The position numbers were made by a program, and so were the translations under genes. 64,000 nt of DNA from an uncultured Alphaproteobacteria bacterium (GTDB lineage: Bacteria > Pseudomonadota > Alphaproteobacteria > MPNO01 > UBA830), in assembly GCA_913046035.1 (NCBI GenBank), contig CAJWSW010000001.1:1-64000 (forward strand), written 5' to 3'. The notes under the pieces are model-generated. The model saw only the letters and a program-made list of their open reading frames with translations, was not told the DNA's origin and did not search any database. Shown piece after piece: positions 53,831 to 62,703 of the stretch. How positions within the stretch are numbered: the stretch's first letter is position 1; each line of letters starts with the position of its first letter.

Positions 53831-55804
53831 TCAGCGGCGTTTTCGTTGGCGCCGGGTTTTGCCCTTGGCCTTACTTTTCGCCTTTGCTTTCGTTGCGTTT
53901 GCTGCAGGATCCGGCTGGTGAGCGGTTTTACCGCTCTCGTTTGCCTTTGCAGCGTTACTCTTTTTGTTCCCGCGCGGCGGCGCTTTAGGAGGCTCAGCGT
54001 TTATTGTCTCTCCCGATGCAGATACGCCCATTTGGCGCATGATAAGCCATTGCTGGCCGATCGATAATGTATTGTTCCATGCCCAATAAATCACGAGCCC
54101 TGCAGGAAAGCCACCAAGGAGGAAGGTGAAAACGATTGGCAGTACCATGAAAATCTTTTGCTGCATTGGATCAGCCGGTTGCGGGTTCAACTTTTGCTGT
54201 AGGAACATCGTTAGGCCCATGATGATCGGCCAAATTCCAATATTTACGATGGCTAGCGCCGGAGGCACATCCCACGGGAAAAGCCCAAACCCGATTAGAA
54301 GACCCAGCGGGTCTGGTGCTGAGAGATCCTGGATCCAACCAAAAAACGGAGCGTGACGCATTTCGATTGTTACAAAAAGCACTTTGTATAATGCGAAGAA
54401 CACCGGGATTTGTATCAAAATCGGAAAGCAGCCGGACATGGGATTGGCGCCTTCCTTTTTGTACAATTCCATCATGGCTTGGTTTTGGCGCTGACGGTCG
54501 TCCTTATACCTTTCTCGAATTTCCGTCATTTTCGGTTGTAACTTTTTAAGGCGGCTCATTGAGCGATACGACTTGTTGGCAAGTGGGAAGAACAAGATCT
54601 TGATCAACACCGTTAGCAGTAAGATGGCGAGACCAAAATTGCCTAGGATCCTGTTAAAATATTCAATAGCGTAGAAAATTGGCTTGGTCAGGTAATAAAA
54701 CCATCCAAAATCTACTAGCTTGTCGAACACGGGTAGGCCTAATTCGTCGCGATAGGAATCCAATAGCCGAACTTCTTTAGCACCCGCGAAGAGGCGTGTT
54801 CTATATTCGCCTGACTGCCCAGGTGCGAGAACATTTGCCGATGCCAAATAATCTGCCTGATATTTTTCCTTTACACCACGGGGTGCGCTGTGGACCCAGC
54901 GTCCCTTATTTTCGGTCTTTTGGTCCGGAACGAGCGCTGTAGCAAAATACTTGGCCGTAATGCCGATCCAATTAGTCTGGCCGTCTGGCGCGATCACGCC
55001 ACCTTCTTCATCTTGGATTGAGCTGTAGCTCTCCTCTTGCAGAGTTCCGTTGATAGCTCCCGTCATGCCCTCGTGCAAAATCCAGAAGCCTGATGTCTCT
55101 GGTGTGCCCGTCAACGAAATAAGGCCGTATGGGTTTAGCGTTACAGGCTTTTTACTGTCATTTTTTACCGCTTGCCTAATTGAAAACATGAAATTTTTGT
55201 CTAAAGACACCGTTTGACTAAACACAATGCCTTGTGGATTTGTCCAACTCAGCGTTACCGGGGAGCCGACCGATAGTGTTTCTCTATCTGCGGTCCATAC
55301 AGTATCAGCATCTGGTACGGTAATACCCGCTGTCTGCGAAACCCAGCCAAACTGGGCGTAATACGGGTTATCTGTACCTAATGGCGAAAGCAGAAGAATA
55401 TTTGGGCTATCTTTTTTTATGGTTTGGCGATAGCTAAGTAGTGTCAGATCATCAATTAATGCGCCTTTTAAGCGAACAGAACCAATCATGCGATCAGTGA
55501 TGATTTTTACCCTTGGTAAAGAATTTAGAACTGTTTGCCTGTCAATACCCAGTTCAGAAGACGGACGGCTCGCAATGGGGGTGTTGGTTCCAGTGGTGGG
55601 AGCAATACCAGATGCGCCTGGCATGGGGGCGGGCGGAGGAGAAGCTCTCTCAGATGCCGAAGTGCTTTGCTGCATCTGCTGTGTTTTTTGCGTTTCTTTT
55701 ATGACACGTTCTTTTTCCAGTCTGGGTGCTTCTACAAATAGTTGAAAGCCTAGCAAGATCGAAACGCTTAGAACGATCGCCATAATGAGGTTGCGTTGTT
55801 CCAT
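53831..55804 (-). CDS. yidC: Membrane protein insertase YidC
   Basis: 657 residues. N-terminal helix (about 7-25), a large periplasmic beta-domain (about 70-370), then five further helices; the insertase signature GCFPILIQIPVFFALYKVL lies near 455-475. The C-terminal tail is long, basic and lysine-rich, as in other alphaproteobacteria. It inserts and folds inner-membrane proteins with or without Sec. Confidence 0.97.
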   Translation of the reverse strand: MEQRNLIMAIVLSVSILLGFQLFVEAPRLEKERVIKETQKTQQMQQSTSASERASPPPAPMPGASGIAPTTGTNTPIASRPSSELGIDRQTVLNSLPRVKIITDRMIGSVRLKGALIDDLTLLSYRQTIKKDSPNILLLSPLGTDNPYYAQFGWVSQTAGITVPDADTVWTADRETLSVGSPVTLSWTNPQGIVFSQTVSLDKNFMFSIRQAVKNDSKKPVTLNPYGLISLTGTPETSGFWILHEGMTGAINGTLQEESYSSIQDEEGGVIAPDGQTNWIGITAKYFATALVPDQKTENKGRWVHSAPRGVKEKYQADYLASANVLAPGQSGEYRTRLFAGAKEVRLLDSYRDELGLPVFDKLVDFGWFYYLTKPIFYAIEYFNRILGNFGLAILLLTVLIKILFFPLANKSYRSMSRLKKLQPKMTEIRERYKDDRQRQNQAMMELYKKEGANPMSGCFPILIQIPVFFALYKVLFVTIEMRHAPFFGWIQDLSAPDPLGLLIGFGLFPWDVPPALAIVNIGIWPIIMGLTMFLQQKLNPQPADPMQQKIFMVLPIVFTFLLGGFPAGLVIYWAWNNTLSIGQQWLIMRQMGVSASGETINAEPPKAPPRGNKKSNAAKANESGKTAHQPDPAANATKAKAKSKAKGKTRRQRKRR

Positions 55805-55807
55805 GAC

Positions 55808-56053
55808 TTAGCGCTCGTCCCTTTCAGGTACGGGATCAAATCCGCCCCTTGTCCATGGATGGCATCTGCCAATCCGTTTCATCGCCAACCACCCGCCACG
55901 CCGGGCGCCGTGCTCACGTATAGCTTCGAGAGCATAGCATGAACAACTCGGGTAAAATCGACAGGTTTGTGGTAGGACTGGTGACATAAATACCTGATAA
56001 CCACGCACCGCGCAGGTCAGCAAATTTTTGGGTAGTTTTTTTAATTGATCCAT
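55808..56053 (-). CDS. yidD: Membrane protein insertion efficiency factor
   Basis: 81 residues. Family motif [39 protein letters not shown] is visible in parts, with three conserved cysteines and an amphipathic helix. It sits between rnpA and yidC (3 bp from yidC), the standard order. Acts at the inner membrane to aid YidC. Confidence 0.96.
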   Translation of the reverse strand: MDQLKKLPKNLLTCAVRGYQVFMSPVLPQTCRFYPSCSCYALEAIREHGARRGGWLAMKRIGRCHPWTRGGFDPVPERDER

Positions 56054-56102
56054 GCCGTCCCATTTTTAAATGCGCCCAGTTTCGAGCGTCATTGTACTTA
56101 TG

Positions 56103-56456
56103 TTATTTGCGAAGCGCGCCAAGTTTTTCAAGGCCGGTTTTCAGGTCTTCTCCTAGCGCTAAATAATTCCTTCGCAGCGTCTCTTTGCGGCCGATTAGCA
56201 CGATGTCATATCCCGTAGAGGCGGAATGAGGCAGTATTTCTTCTGCAATAGCCCGGAGACGCCGGCGTGCACGGTTGCGCTCGACAGCGTTTCCAACACG
56301 CTTACTTACTGTTACTCCGTACCGTGTGCCGTTTTTGACCGCTCGATCGTCAAGTGGTTGAGGAGCAGCCTGCAGTACAATACCCGCCGTGACCCATTTT
56401 CGATTTGCCGAGGCAATTCGCAGAAACTGCCTTCGGTTTCTCAGGCGCTCGATCAT
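56103..56456 (-). CDS. rnpA: Ribonuclease P protein component
   Basis: 117 residues from ATG 56456 (MIERLRNRRQFLR). A longer frame to 56549 overlaps rpmH and is rejected. The RNR-like basic motif VERNRARRRLRAIAEE is present. It binds the RNase P RNA for tRNA 5' processing. Order rpmH-rnpA-yidD-yidC is conserved across bacteria. Confidence 0.95.
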   Translation of the reverse strand: MIERLRNRRQFLRIASANRKWVTAGIVLQAAPQPLDDRAVKNGTRYGVTVSKRVGNAVERNRARRRLRAIAEEILPHSASTGYDIVLIGRKETLRRNYLALGEDLKTGLEKLGALRK

Positions 56457-56469
56457 CGCGCCGCTGCAA

Positions 56470-56604
56470 TCACGCGGATAGCCGCTTACGACCTCTGGCA
56501 CGACGACGGGATAAAACCCGACGACCTCCCACGGTTTGTTTGCGCGCACGAAATCCGTGCCGCCGCTTACGCACTAGAACACTAGGCTGGAATGTACGTT
56601 TCAA
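56470..56604 (-). CDS. rpmH: 50S ribosomal protein L34
   Basis: 44 residues from TTG 56604, with GGAG 7 nt upstream. The sequence is classic L34: [20 protein letters not shown], then [20 protein letters not shown] long in-frame extension upstream is not part of the protein. TTG start is unusual for a ribosomal protein. Driven by the strong promoter at 56644-56672. Confidence 0.96.
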   Translation of the reverse strand: MKRTFQPSVLVRKRRHGFRARKQTVGGRRVLSRRRARGRKRLSA

Positions 56605-56643
56605 GGTTTTCTCCGGTTTTCTGAGGTAGAAAAACTCGCCCGG

Positions 56644-56672
56644 TGTATAAAGTTTTGGACTTGCCAAGTCAA
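56644..56672 (-). promoter_or_regulatory. Strong sigma70-like promoter for rpmH-rnpA-yidDC
   Basis: On the minus strand, TTGACT (56672-56667), a 17-bp spacer and TATACA (56649-56644). Predicted transcript start about 56637, giving a leader of some 33 nt before the TTG start. GACTTG/CAAGTC arms around C (56658-56670) overlap the -35 box. Confidence 0.75.
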
Positions 56673-56891
56673 CGAAAGTGCGAAAAGGGCGTAATCCGCC
56701 AAAATGCCGCTATTCAGTTTATGCTGTTGGATACCGGATCGTATCCTTGTGGTATAAAAAAAGTATCTAATTATGCACAGAGCTTACGTTCTACGAATTA
56801 AAAATTCAAAATTTAATGCAACGATTTTCTCGTTTTTTTACGCCATTTTCTGCTGGGAACATGATTGTAAGCTTTGTCGGGAGGCCGGTGA

Positions 56892-57650
56892 ATGGTAGGA
56901 ACGAGAGGTCCTTGGAATGGCGCAGAGGTGGAGAAAAACATTTTCTCGTTCGCACGTTTCTTTTTATTTTTGCTGTTTGTCAGCGGATTTGTAGCTTTCG
57001 TCATTTTCGACGTATACCAATACATTTCTTTCGATGTCCTCAAAGCCAATCGTTTACAGTTGCAACTCTGGGTTTCTAACCATGCCGCTATCGCTGCCGC
57101 GGCCTTTGTGGTAACGTATGCGTTAGCAGTGGCATTTTCCTTGCCTGGTGCGGTTCTTATAACCCTCACTGGCGGGTTTTTGTTTGGTCCTTATTTTGGA
57201 ACCGTTTACGCCGTGATTGGAGCAACCATCGGCGCAATTTGTATTTTCCTAGCAGCTAAATACATTTTTGGTGACTTTTTAGAGGCAAAAGCTGGCCCCC
57301 GGGTAAAATGTATGGAAGCTGGGTTTCGCCAAAACGAGCTGAGCTATCTTCTCATTCTTCGGCTAGTGCCTTTATTTCCCTTCTGGTTGGTTAACCTGGT
57401 CGCGGCATTTCTGCGCGTTAGCCTGCGGAACTACGCAATTGGTACGGTTCTTGGCATTATCCCTAGTACCTTTGTGTACACATTGGCTGGCGACAGAGCT
57501 GGTGCTTTATTAAACGCAGAAGAGAACCTAGGTCTTGAGATTATATTTGAACCGCGTTTCCTCACCCTCATTTTTGGTTTGATAGTTCTTGCGTGCATCC
57601 CAATCGTCTACAAGAGCATAAAGGGGCGGAAAGATGTTCCGAATACTTAA
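56892..57650 (+). CDS. TVP38/TMEM64-family (VTT-domain) membrane protein
   Basis: 252 residues with about six membrane segments. Family motifs: FSLPGAVLITLTGGFLFGPYFGTVYAVIGATIGA and LLILRLVPLFPFWLVNLVAAF. VTT/DedA-related proteins are inner-membrane proteins linked to lipid scrambling or small-solute transport. Followed by the mercuric-reductase-like gene 32 bp downstream; this pairing is frequent in proteobacteria, suggesting joint function. Confidence 0.9.
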   Translation: MVGTRGPWNGAEVEKNIFSFARFFLFLLFVSGFVAFVIFDVYQYISFDVLKANRLQLQLWVSNHAAIAAAAFVVTYALAVAFSLPGAVLITLTGGFLFGPYFGTVYAVIGATIGAICIFLAAKYIFGDFLEAKAGPRVKCMEAGFRQNELSYLLILRLVPLFPFWLVNLVAAFLRVSLRNYAIGTVLGIIPSTFVYTLAGDRAGALLNAEENLGLEIIFEPRFLTLIFGLIVLACIPIVYKSIKGRKDVPNT

Positions 57651-57682
57651 CCGGCCTGAGGTTTTATAATAGGTTTCATCAT

Positions 57683-59107
57683 ATGCCGAACCAAATCTTC
57701 GTTGATATCTGCGTCGTAGGCGGTGGCTCAGGCGGTCTCTATGTCGCCGCCGGCGCATCCCAGATGGGCGCCGATGTAGCCTTAATAGAGAGCGGCAAGA
57801 TGGGTGGGGATTGTCTCAACCACGGCTGTGTACCTTCCAAGGCGTTAATTGCTGCCGCTCACACTGCGCATACCATCAAATCTGCAAGGCGTTTCGGTAT
57901 CGAAGCCGCTGAGCTTAACATAAATTTTAAAGCAGTACACGATCACATCCACGGGGTGATCGGCAAAATCGCGCCGCAAGACTCTGTTGAACGATTTGAA
58001 GGTCTTGGGGTGAAGATAATTAAGGCGCGCGGGAGATTTGTTGGCCCAACTGAAGTTCAGGCTGGTGAGACCACTGTGAGGGCGAAACGTATCGTCATTG
58101 CTACAGGGTCGCGCGCTAGTATACCGCTTATCCCGGGTCTGGATTCAGTTCCGTTTCTTACTAATGAGACGATTTTCAGCTACACTAAATCGCCTTCAAA
58201 GCTGTTGATCATTGGCGGCGGAACCATTGGAAGTGAATTAGCTCAAGCATATTGTCGACTCGGTTGTCATGTGACGATATTGGACATCGCGAAGATACTT
58301 AACAACGACGACCCAGAACTAACCGAAGTAGTGCGAACTCGTATGCTAAAAGAGGGCGTTGTATTCCGTGAAGAAATAGAGATCATGAGCGTTCAAAAGG
58401 CTGGTTTAGGGGTGGCAATAGACATAAAGGACAATGGGAAAATAGAGCGTATAAACGGTTCTGACCTACTTGTTGCTGCGGGCCGCGTGCCTAATCTGGA
58501 CGGTTTGGAGCTGGAAAAAGCGGGAATCGAATATGACCGTCATGGTATTAAAACAGATAAGCGTTTGCGGACGTCTAATAGCAAAGTTTTCGCAATTGGC
58601 GATGTCGTCGGCGGCTTTCATCTAACACACGTTGCTGCCTATCATGCTGGGGTCGTGCTTCGTAATGCGCTGTTCCGTTTACCCACCAAGGTCAATTATT
58701 CAGCGTTGCCTCGGGTAACCTACACAGATCCTGAAATCGCGCACGTCGGAATGACGGAGGCACAGGCACGGAAGAAATTCGGTGATATTAGAGTGCTTCG
58801 TCATCCCTTTGCTGAGAATGACAGAGCGCAGGCTCAATCCGATATAGATGGTCTTGCAAAAATCATTACCAATTCAAAGGGTAATGTTGTTGGTGCATCT
58901 ATTGTTGGTCCGCAAGCGGGTGAGCTTATTCAAAGTTGGATCTTGCTAATAAAGAAAAAAATGAAGATTGGCACAGTCGCCGGACTTATTATCCCTTATC
59001 CGACCCTGGGCGAGGTCAATAAGCGCGCGGCGGGAAGCTTCTACACTTCAAAGCTTTTCAGCGAGAAGACAAAACAATTCGTCCGGTTACTTCTCAAATT
59101 AGGTTGA
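57683..59107 (+). CDS. Mercuric-reductase-like FAD-dependent disulfide oxidoreductase
   Basis: 474 residues from ATG 57683; the longer frame overlaps the TVP38 gene. FAD loop VVGGGSGGLYVAAG, redox-active disulfide C44/C49 in GGDCLNHGCVPSK, NAD loop IIGGGTIGSELAQAY, and FAIGDVVGGFHLTH. It lacks the MerA C-terminal CC pair and heavy-metal domain, and the C-terminal region reads IPYPTLGE, with tyrosine where lipoamide dehydrogenase has its catalytic histidine. So it is probably neither a true mercury reductase nor a dihydrolipoyl dehydrogenase. Substrate unknown. Confidence 0.9.
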   Translation: MPNQIFVDICVVGGGSGGLYVAAGASQMGADVALIESGKMGGDCLNHGCVPSKALIAAAHTAHTIKSARRFGIEAAELNINFKAVHDHIHGVIGKIAPQDSVERFEGLGVKIIKARGRFVGPTEVQAGETTVRAKRIVIATGSRASIPLIPGLDSVPFLTNETIFSYTKSPSKLLIIGGGTIGSELAQAYCRLGCHVTILDIAKILNNDDPELTEVVRTRMLKEGVVFREEIEIMSVQKAGLGVAIDIKDNGKIERINGSDLLVAAGRVPNLDGLELEKAGIEYDRHGIKTDKRLRTSNSKVFAIGDVVGGFHLTHVAAYHAGVVLRNALFRLPTKVNYSALPRVTYTDPEIAHVGMTEAQARKKFGDIRVLRHPFAENDRAQAQSDIDGLAKIITNSKGNVVGASIVGPQAGELIQSWILLIKKKMKIGTVAGLIIPYPTLGEVNKRAAGSFYTSKLFSEKTKQFVRLLLKLG

Positions 59108-59329
59108 GGTCTCGGCGCTATGCAAAATTGTTCCTATGCACTCGTGAAGATCAACGCTACTGTTGCGCTGGTTGGGTTCTATCAAAGTACCTATTGCGAT
59201 AGGATTTTTGCTCGTTTTGGCGTCCTAAGCTCTGAATTTGATTGATTGCGCTATCAGGCAGGTCGTTGCTCCCTGGGAGCTGACTAGTTATTTATTATTT
59301 AGTATTACGTATAAACGGCGAGGCTTAAC

Positions 59330-59518
59330 ATGACTAATTTCTCAAACTGGATTTTAGGCTTTTGCGCCGCGATTATGGGTGTGGCCGGGCTATTTGTTGC
59401 TTCCCATGCCGGCGACGGGGTCGGGTACTGGGGCGGATTGGCTATTTTTTTATTCGCTGTCCTTTTTGTGTTTTTCCTTATCCGGACCACCCTCGACCAT
59501 GAAGAGGAGGGCCACTAA
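59330..59518 (+). CDS. Small two-helix membrane protein
   Basis: 62 residues: two hydrophobic helices (about 7-25 and 33-52) and an acidic tail ending HEEEGH. GGCGAGG is about 9 nt before ATG 59330. Convergent with the MFS gene, overlapping its stop by 4 bp. I do not recognise a family. The composition and ribosome site support a real small inner-membrane protein. Confidence 0.65.
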   Translation: MTNFSNWILGFCAAIMGVAGLFVASHAGDGVGYWGGLAIFLFAVLFVFFLIRTTLDHEEEGH

Positions 59519-60669
59519 CTTTTGGTCTTATCTTCCCGCCCAACCAGCGTTGCTAGCAAAAACGCTCCTCCGCCGCCTCCCGCCGATAGTAAGATCATCA
59601 TATAAAATGCTCCACCCCCATAGGTATCGTAAAGCCAGCCCGTAATCAGCATCATTAGTCCCATAACGAGACCAATTGCGAGCCCTGAATAGAGACTCTG
59701 CGCAGATGCGGACATATGTTCTGGTACCGTCCGTAAAATAAAATGTATCGCCGCAAGATGTGCGGCACCAAATGTTAAGCCGTGCAGCCATTGGGTCGCG
59801 AACAGCACTGTTATATCTGTTGAGCTGCCGAGTATCGTCCAGCGCAGTAGGCCCGCTATCGCTGCAATCCACATTAATTTGATTGGCGTTAGACGCGCTA
59901 AAACCGACGCGGAAAATGCGAAGAGGATTATTTCCGCAACTACACCCTCCGCCCACAAAACGCCAATCAGGGCGTCTGATATTCCCGCTGAGCGCCAGTG
60001 AATTGTGCCAAAAACATACAGTACTGCGTGGCTTGATTGTAAAAGGCTGACTGACAAAATAAAAATTAAAAACTGCCTTTGTCTCATCAGCGTGAATGCT
60101 GGGAAACGTGCGTCAGAAGCTTTTTGGGGGTCACGCGCTGATCGCTCTGGGAGACTGCAGCTGGCGATGAAGGCGGCAATCATAGCGGCCACAATCATCC
60201 AAAGGATTACCGCATCGCCGCTTCTCTCAACAACCCAGCCTCCAACATATGCGGCAAGGATGAACGTTATTGATCCCCAAAGCCGCACACGGCCATAATT
60301 AAACCCGTGTTCCACCGACGCTCGCGAGGCGAGATTTTCGCCTAACGGGATCAATGCCATGAACATAGCGCTTGCTAGGATATTTATAAAAAAAAGAGTC
60401 CAGAATTCTTCTGCGAGGCCAAATAGCGCGTAGGTGAATACTCCCCCGGCGGCCGAGATCATGATAATTTTTTTGTGCGCGCCAGACTTATCTGCAAAGT
60501 GTGCAATGAAAGGATTAGCAAAAGCTCGGATCCAGACCCCAACCGACAGGATTAGGGCGATCTCCGCTGCGCTAAGGCCCCGAAATTCAAGCCAAGCAGG
60601 CCAAAATGGCAGATGGATGCCAACGGCCAAAAAAATCGCGGCATAATATATAGAAAAACGAGTTGCCAT
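59515..60669 (-). CDS. MFS transporter (HcaT/nucleoside-proton-symporter-like)
   Basis: 384 residues, twelve helices. The N-terminal segment YYAAIFLAVGIHLPFWPAWLEFRGLSAAEIA and the GENLASRASVEHGFNYGRVRLWGSITFI segment are typical of the 3-phenylpropionate transporter HcaT and its relatives. It likely takes up an aromatic acid or similar compound by proton symport. This would fit the aromatic-acid-type enzymes elsewhere in the window, but there is no direct link. Confidence 0.87.
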   Translation of the reverse strand: MATRFSIYYAAIFLAVGIHLPFWPAWLEFRGLSAAEIALILSVGVWIRAFANPFIAHFADKSGAHKKIIMISAAGGVFTYALFGLAEEFWTLFFINILASAMFMALIPLGENLASRASVEHGFNYGRVRLWGSITFILAAYVGGWVVERSGDAVILWMIVAAMIAAFIASCSLPERSARDPQKASDARFPAFTLMRQRQFLIFILSVSLLQSSHAVLYVFGTIHWRSAGISDALIGVLWAEGVVAEIILFAFSASVLARLTPIKLMWIAAIAGLLRWTILGSSTDITVLFATQWLHGLTFGAAHLAAIHFILRTVPEHMSASAQSLYSGLAIGLVMGLMMLITGWLYDTYGGGAFYMMILLSAGGGGGAFLLATLVGREDKTKS

Positions 60670-60951
60670 ACTGCTCCTCGATGTAGCAGCTGTACCTTTG
60701 ACATGACACCCATCTTTTTCAAAAGAAAGCGCGATTTGGTTCTTGTGTGTTTTTGGATCTAAATCGGAATATGTAAACAGTTTTGTAATGGCTACGATTC
60801 GTTACACTGAAACACTTAAAAAGCACTTGAGACCACCATCATCAGTGAACAGAAACCTATCGACGGCTGCAGTTCGATCTCGATTAATCTGGATTGTGTT
60901 TGTCGTCCATGATAACGGAAAGAAACAAGAAATTTAATTTGGGGAATAAAC

Positions 60952-62703
60952 ATGCCAACCAAGGCAATCAAGGTCGATAGTGCTGCCGAGGCCTATCTAA
61001 CGGTCCTTAAAGACCGCGAAGTTGATTACTTATTTGGTAATGCCGGGACAGATTTCCCGTCAATCATAGAAGGCCTATCAAAATCGCTTGCGGGAGGTGG
61101 AAGCGCGCCAACACCAATCACTGTTCCACATGAAAATTTAGGTGTTGCGATGGCGCACGGTTATTATGTGTCAACCGGGCGGCTCGCCAGTGTAATGGTG
61201 CATGTGAACGTCGGCACCGCTAATGCAATCTGTGGTATTATGAATGCGTCCCGCGAAAACGTTCCAATATTGATGACATCGGGCCGCACCCCGTTGACTG
61301 AAGAAGGCTACGACGGTTCACGTTCCCTCTATATCCACTGGGGTCAAGAGATGTTTGATCAGGCGGGTTTAATGCGTGAAATGGTTAAATGGGATTATGA
61401 GCTCCGAAATGTAAAACAGATCGAAACCGTTGTGGACCGTGCAGTAAGTGTCGCTATGTCGGAGCCCCGGGGCCCGGTTTACCTGTCACTACCGCGAGAG
61501 GTGCTTGCCGAGAAGCCAGGCGATTTTAGCTTTCAGTCGCCATCCCGTCGCGTTGCAGCGCATGGTTCGGCGCCCGATCCAGCTGCACTCGACGAGGCCG
61601 CGCAAATTCTTACTTCAGCCAAAAACCCTCTTATAATTACCGCTAGCGTTGGGCAGAACCAGGCAGCTGTACCAGCGTTAGAGTCTCTGGCAGAGCGCTA
61701 TGCGCTGCCCGTTATTACCTATCGACCAAGATATGTGAACATATCTTCTGATCATCCAATGCATATGGGGTATGAACCAGGCGCCTACTTACCGACAGTG
61801 GATGCTGTGCTAGTTGTTGATTGCGATGTGCCTTGGATCCCCTCTCTGCACAAACTGAATCCCGATGCCAGCGTAATCCACATAGGTGCCGACCCGCATT
61901 TTGAAAACTACCCCATCCGTGGCTTTCCATGTGATCTCGCAATCCGAGCCAGCGCAGTTACAGCTCTGCCGCAACTCGAGAAAGCCATGAGCGCACACGA
62001 AAAATCTACAAACGCCAAGATTGATGCTCGGCGAGAGAAAATCGGTGAGGTTAAGAGTGAGCAGGCCGCTGCCAACAAGGCGCGAATTGAAAAGATTGTT
62101 TCTGGCACAGCCGCGATGGACAATGCTTGGGTAGCTCACTGCATTGAGCAGCTCAAGGAAGACGATGACATTCTCGTCTCGGAATCCCAGCTGGCGCTTG
62201 CTAATTTGTCGCTGCGCAATCCCGGCACATATTTCGGAACAAGCCCGGCGGGCGGACTTGGATGGGGACTGGGTGCTGGCTTGGGCGTAAAGCTGGGAGA
62301 CCGGGCCAAACGCGTCTGGAACGTTGTCGGCGACGGTTCTTATATGTTCGGCAATCCAACCCCGGCGCATTTCGTGTCCAGTGCCTACGACCTACCGGTC
62401 CTAACCGTTATCTTGAATAACAAGATGTGGGGATCGGTGCGGAAGGCAACGCTCGGTCTATATCCGGAAGGGTCGGCTTCCGGCGCCAACCAGGCACCCT
62501 TGACCTATCTTGAACCGGCACCTGAATATCATAAAATTGTAGAGGCGTCAGACGGCTATGGCGAAGAAGTGAGAGATCCCCGCGATCTTCCCGCGGCACT
62601 TGAACGCGGTATGAAGGCGGTTGATATCGACAAGAAAACCGCGGTCATCAACGTCCACACTACCTACGATGATGCCGCCGCCAAGGCGGACGCGGTGCGC
62701 TGA
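60952..62703 (+). CDS. Thiamine-diphosphate-dependent enzyme (acetolactate-synthase-like)
   Basis: 583 residues in the three-domain ThDP layout: N-terminal pyrimidine-binding domain with the catalytic glutamate in PHENLGVAMAHG, a middle Rossmann-like domain, and a C-terminal domain with the diphosphate motif GDGSYMFGNPTPAH...NN. It resembles acetolactate synthase/benzoylformate decarboxylase relatives, but no regulatory subunit accompanies it. GGGGA is 6 nt before ATG 60952. The next gene overlaps its stop (TGATG), so they are co-translated. Probably a decarboxylase or carboligase on a 2-oxo acid. Confidence 0.88.
   Translation: MPTKAIKVDSAAEAYLTVLKDREVDYLFGNAGTDFPSIIEGLSKSLAGGGSAPTPITVPHENLGVAMAHGYYVSTGRLASVMVHVNVGTANAICGIMNASRENVPILMTSGRTPLTEEGYDGSRSLYIHWGQEMFDQAGLMREMVKWDYELRNVKQIETVVDRAVSVAMSEPRGPVYLSLPREVLAEKPGDFSFQSPSRRVAAHGSAPDPAALDEAAQILTSAKNPLIITASVGQNQAAVPALESLAERYALPVITYRPRYVNISSDHPMHMGYEPGAYLPTVDAVLVVDCDVPWIPSLHKLNPDASVIHIGADPHFENYPIRGFPCDLAIRASAVTALPQLEKAMSAHEKSTNAKIDARREKIGEVKSEQAAANKARIEKIVSGTAAMDNAWVAHCIEQLKEDDDILVSESQLALANLSLRNPGTYFGTSPAGGLGWGLGAGLGVKLGDRAKRVWNVVGDGSYMFGNPTPAHFVSSAYDLPVLTVILNNKMWGSVRKATLGLYPEGSASGANQAPLTYLEPAPEYHKIVEASDGYGEEVRDPRDLPAALERGMKAVDIDKKTAVINVHTTYDDAAAKADAVR

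Noticed and set aside
56457..56549. Extended N-terminus of RnpA
   Set aside because: It would overlap rpmH, and the known protein starts at the IERLRNRRQF segment.
57683..59107. Calling the flavoprotein a true mercuric reductase
   Set aside because: No C-terminal cysteine pair, no heavy-metal domain and no other mer genes.
60743..60937. 64-codon plus-strand frame before the ThDP gene
   Set aside because: No Shine-Dalgarno sequence and no motif; probably leader DNA.
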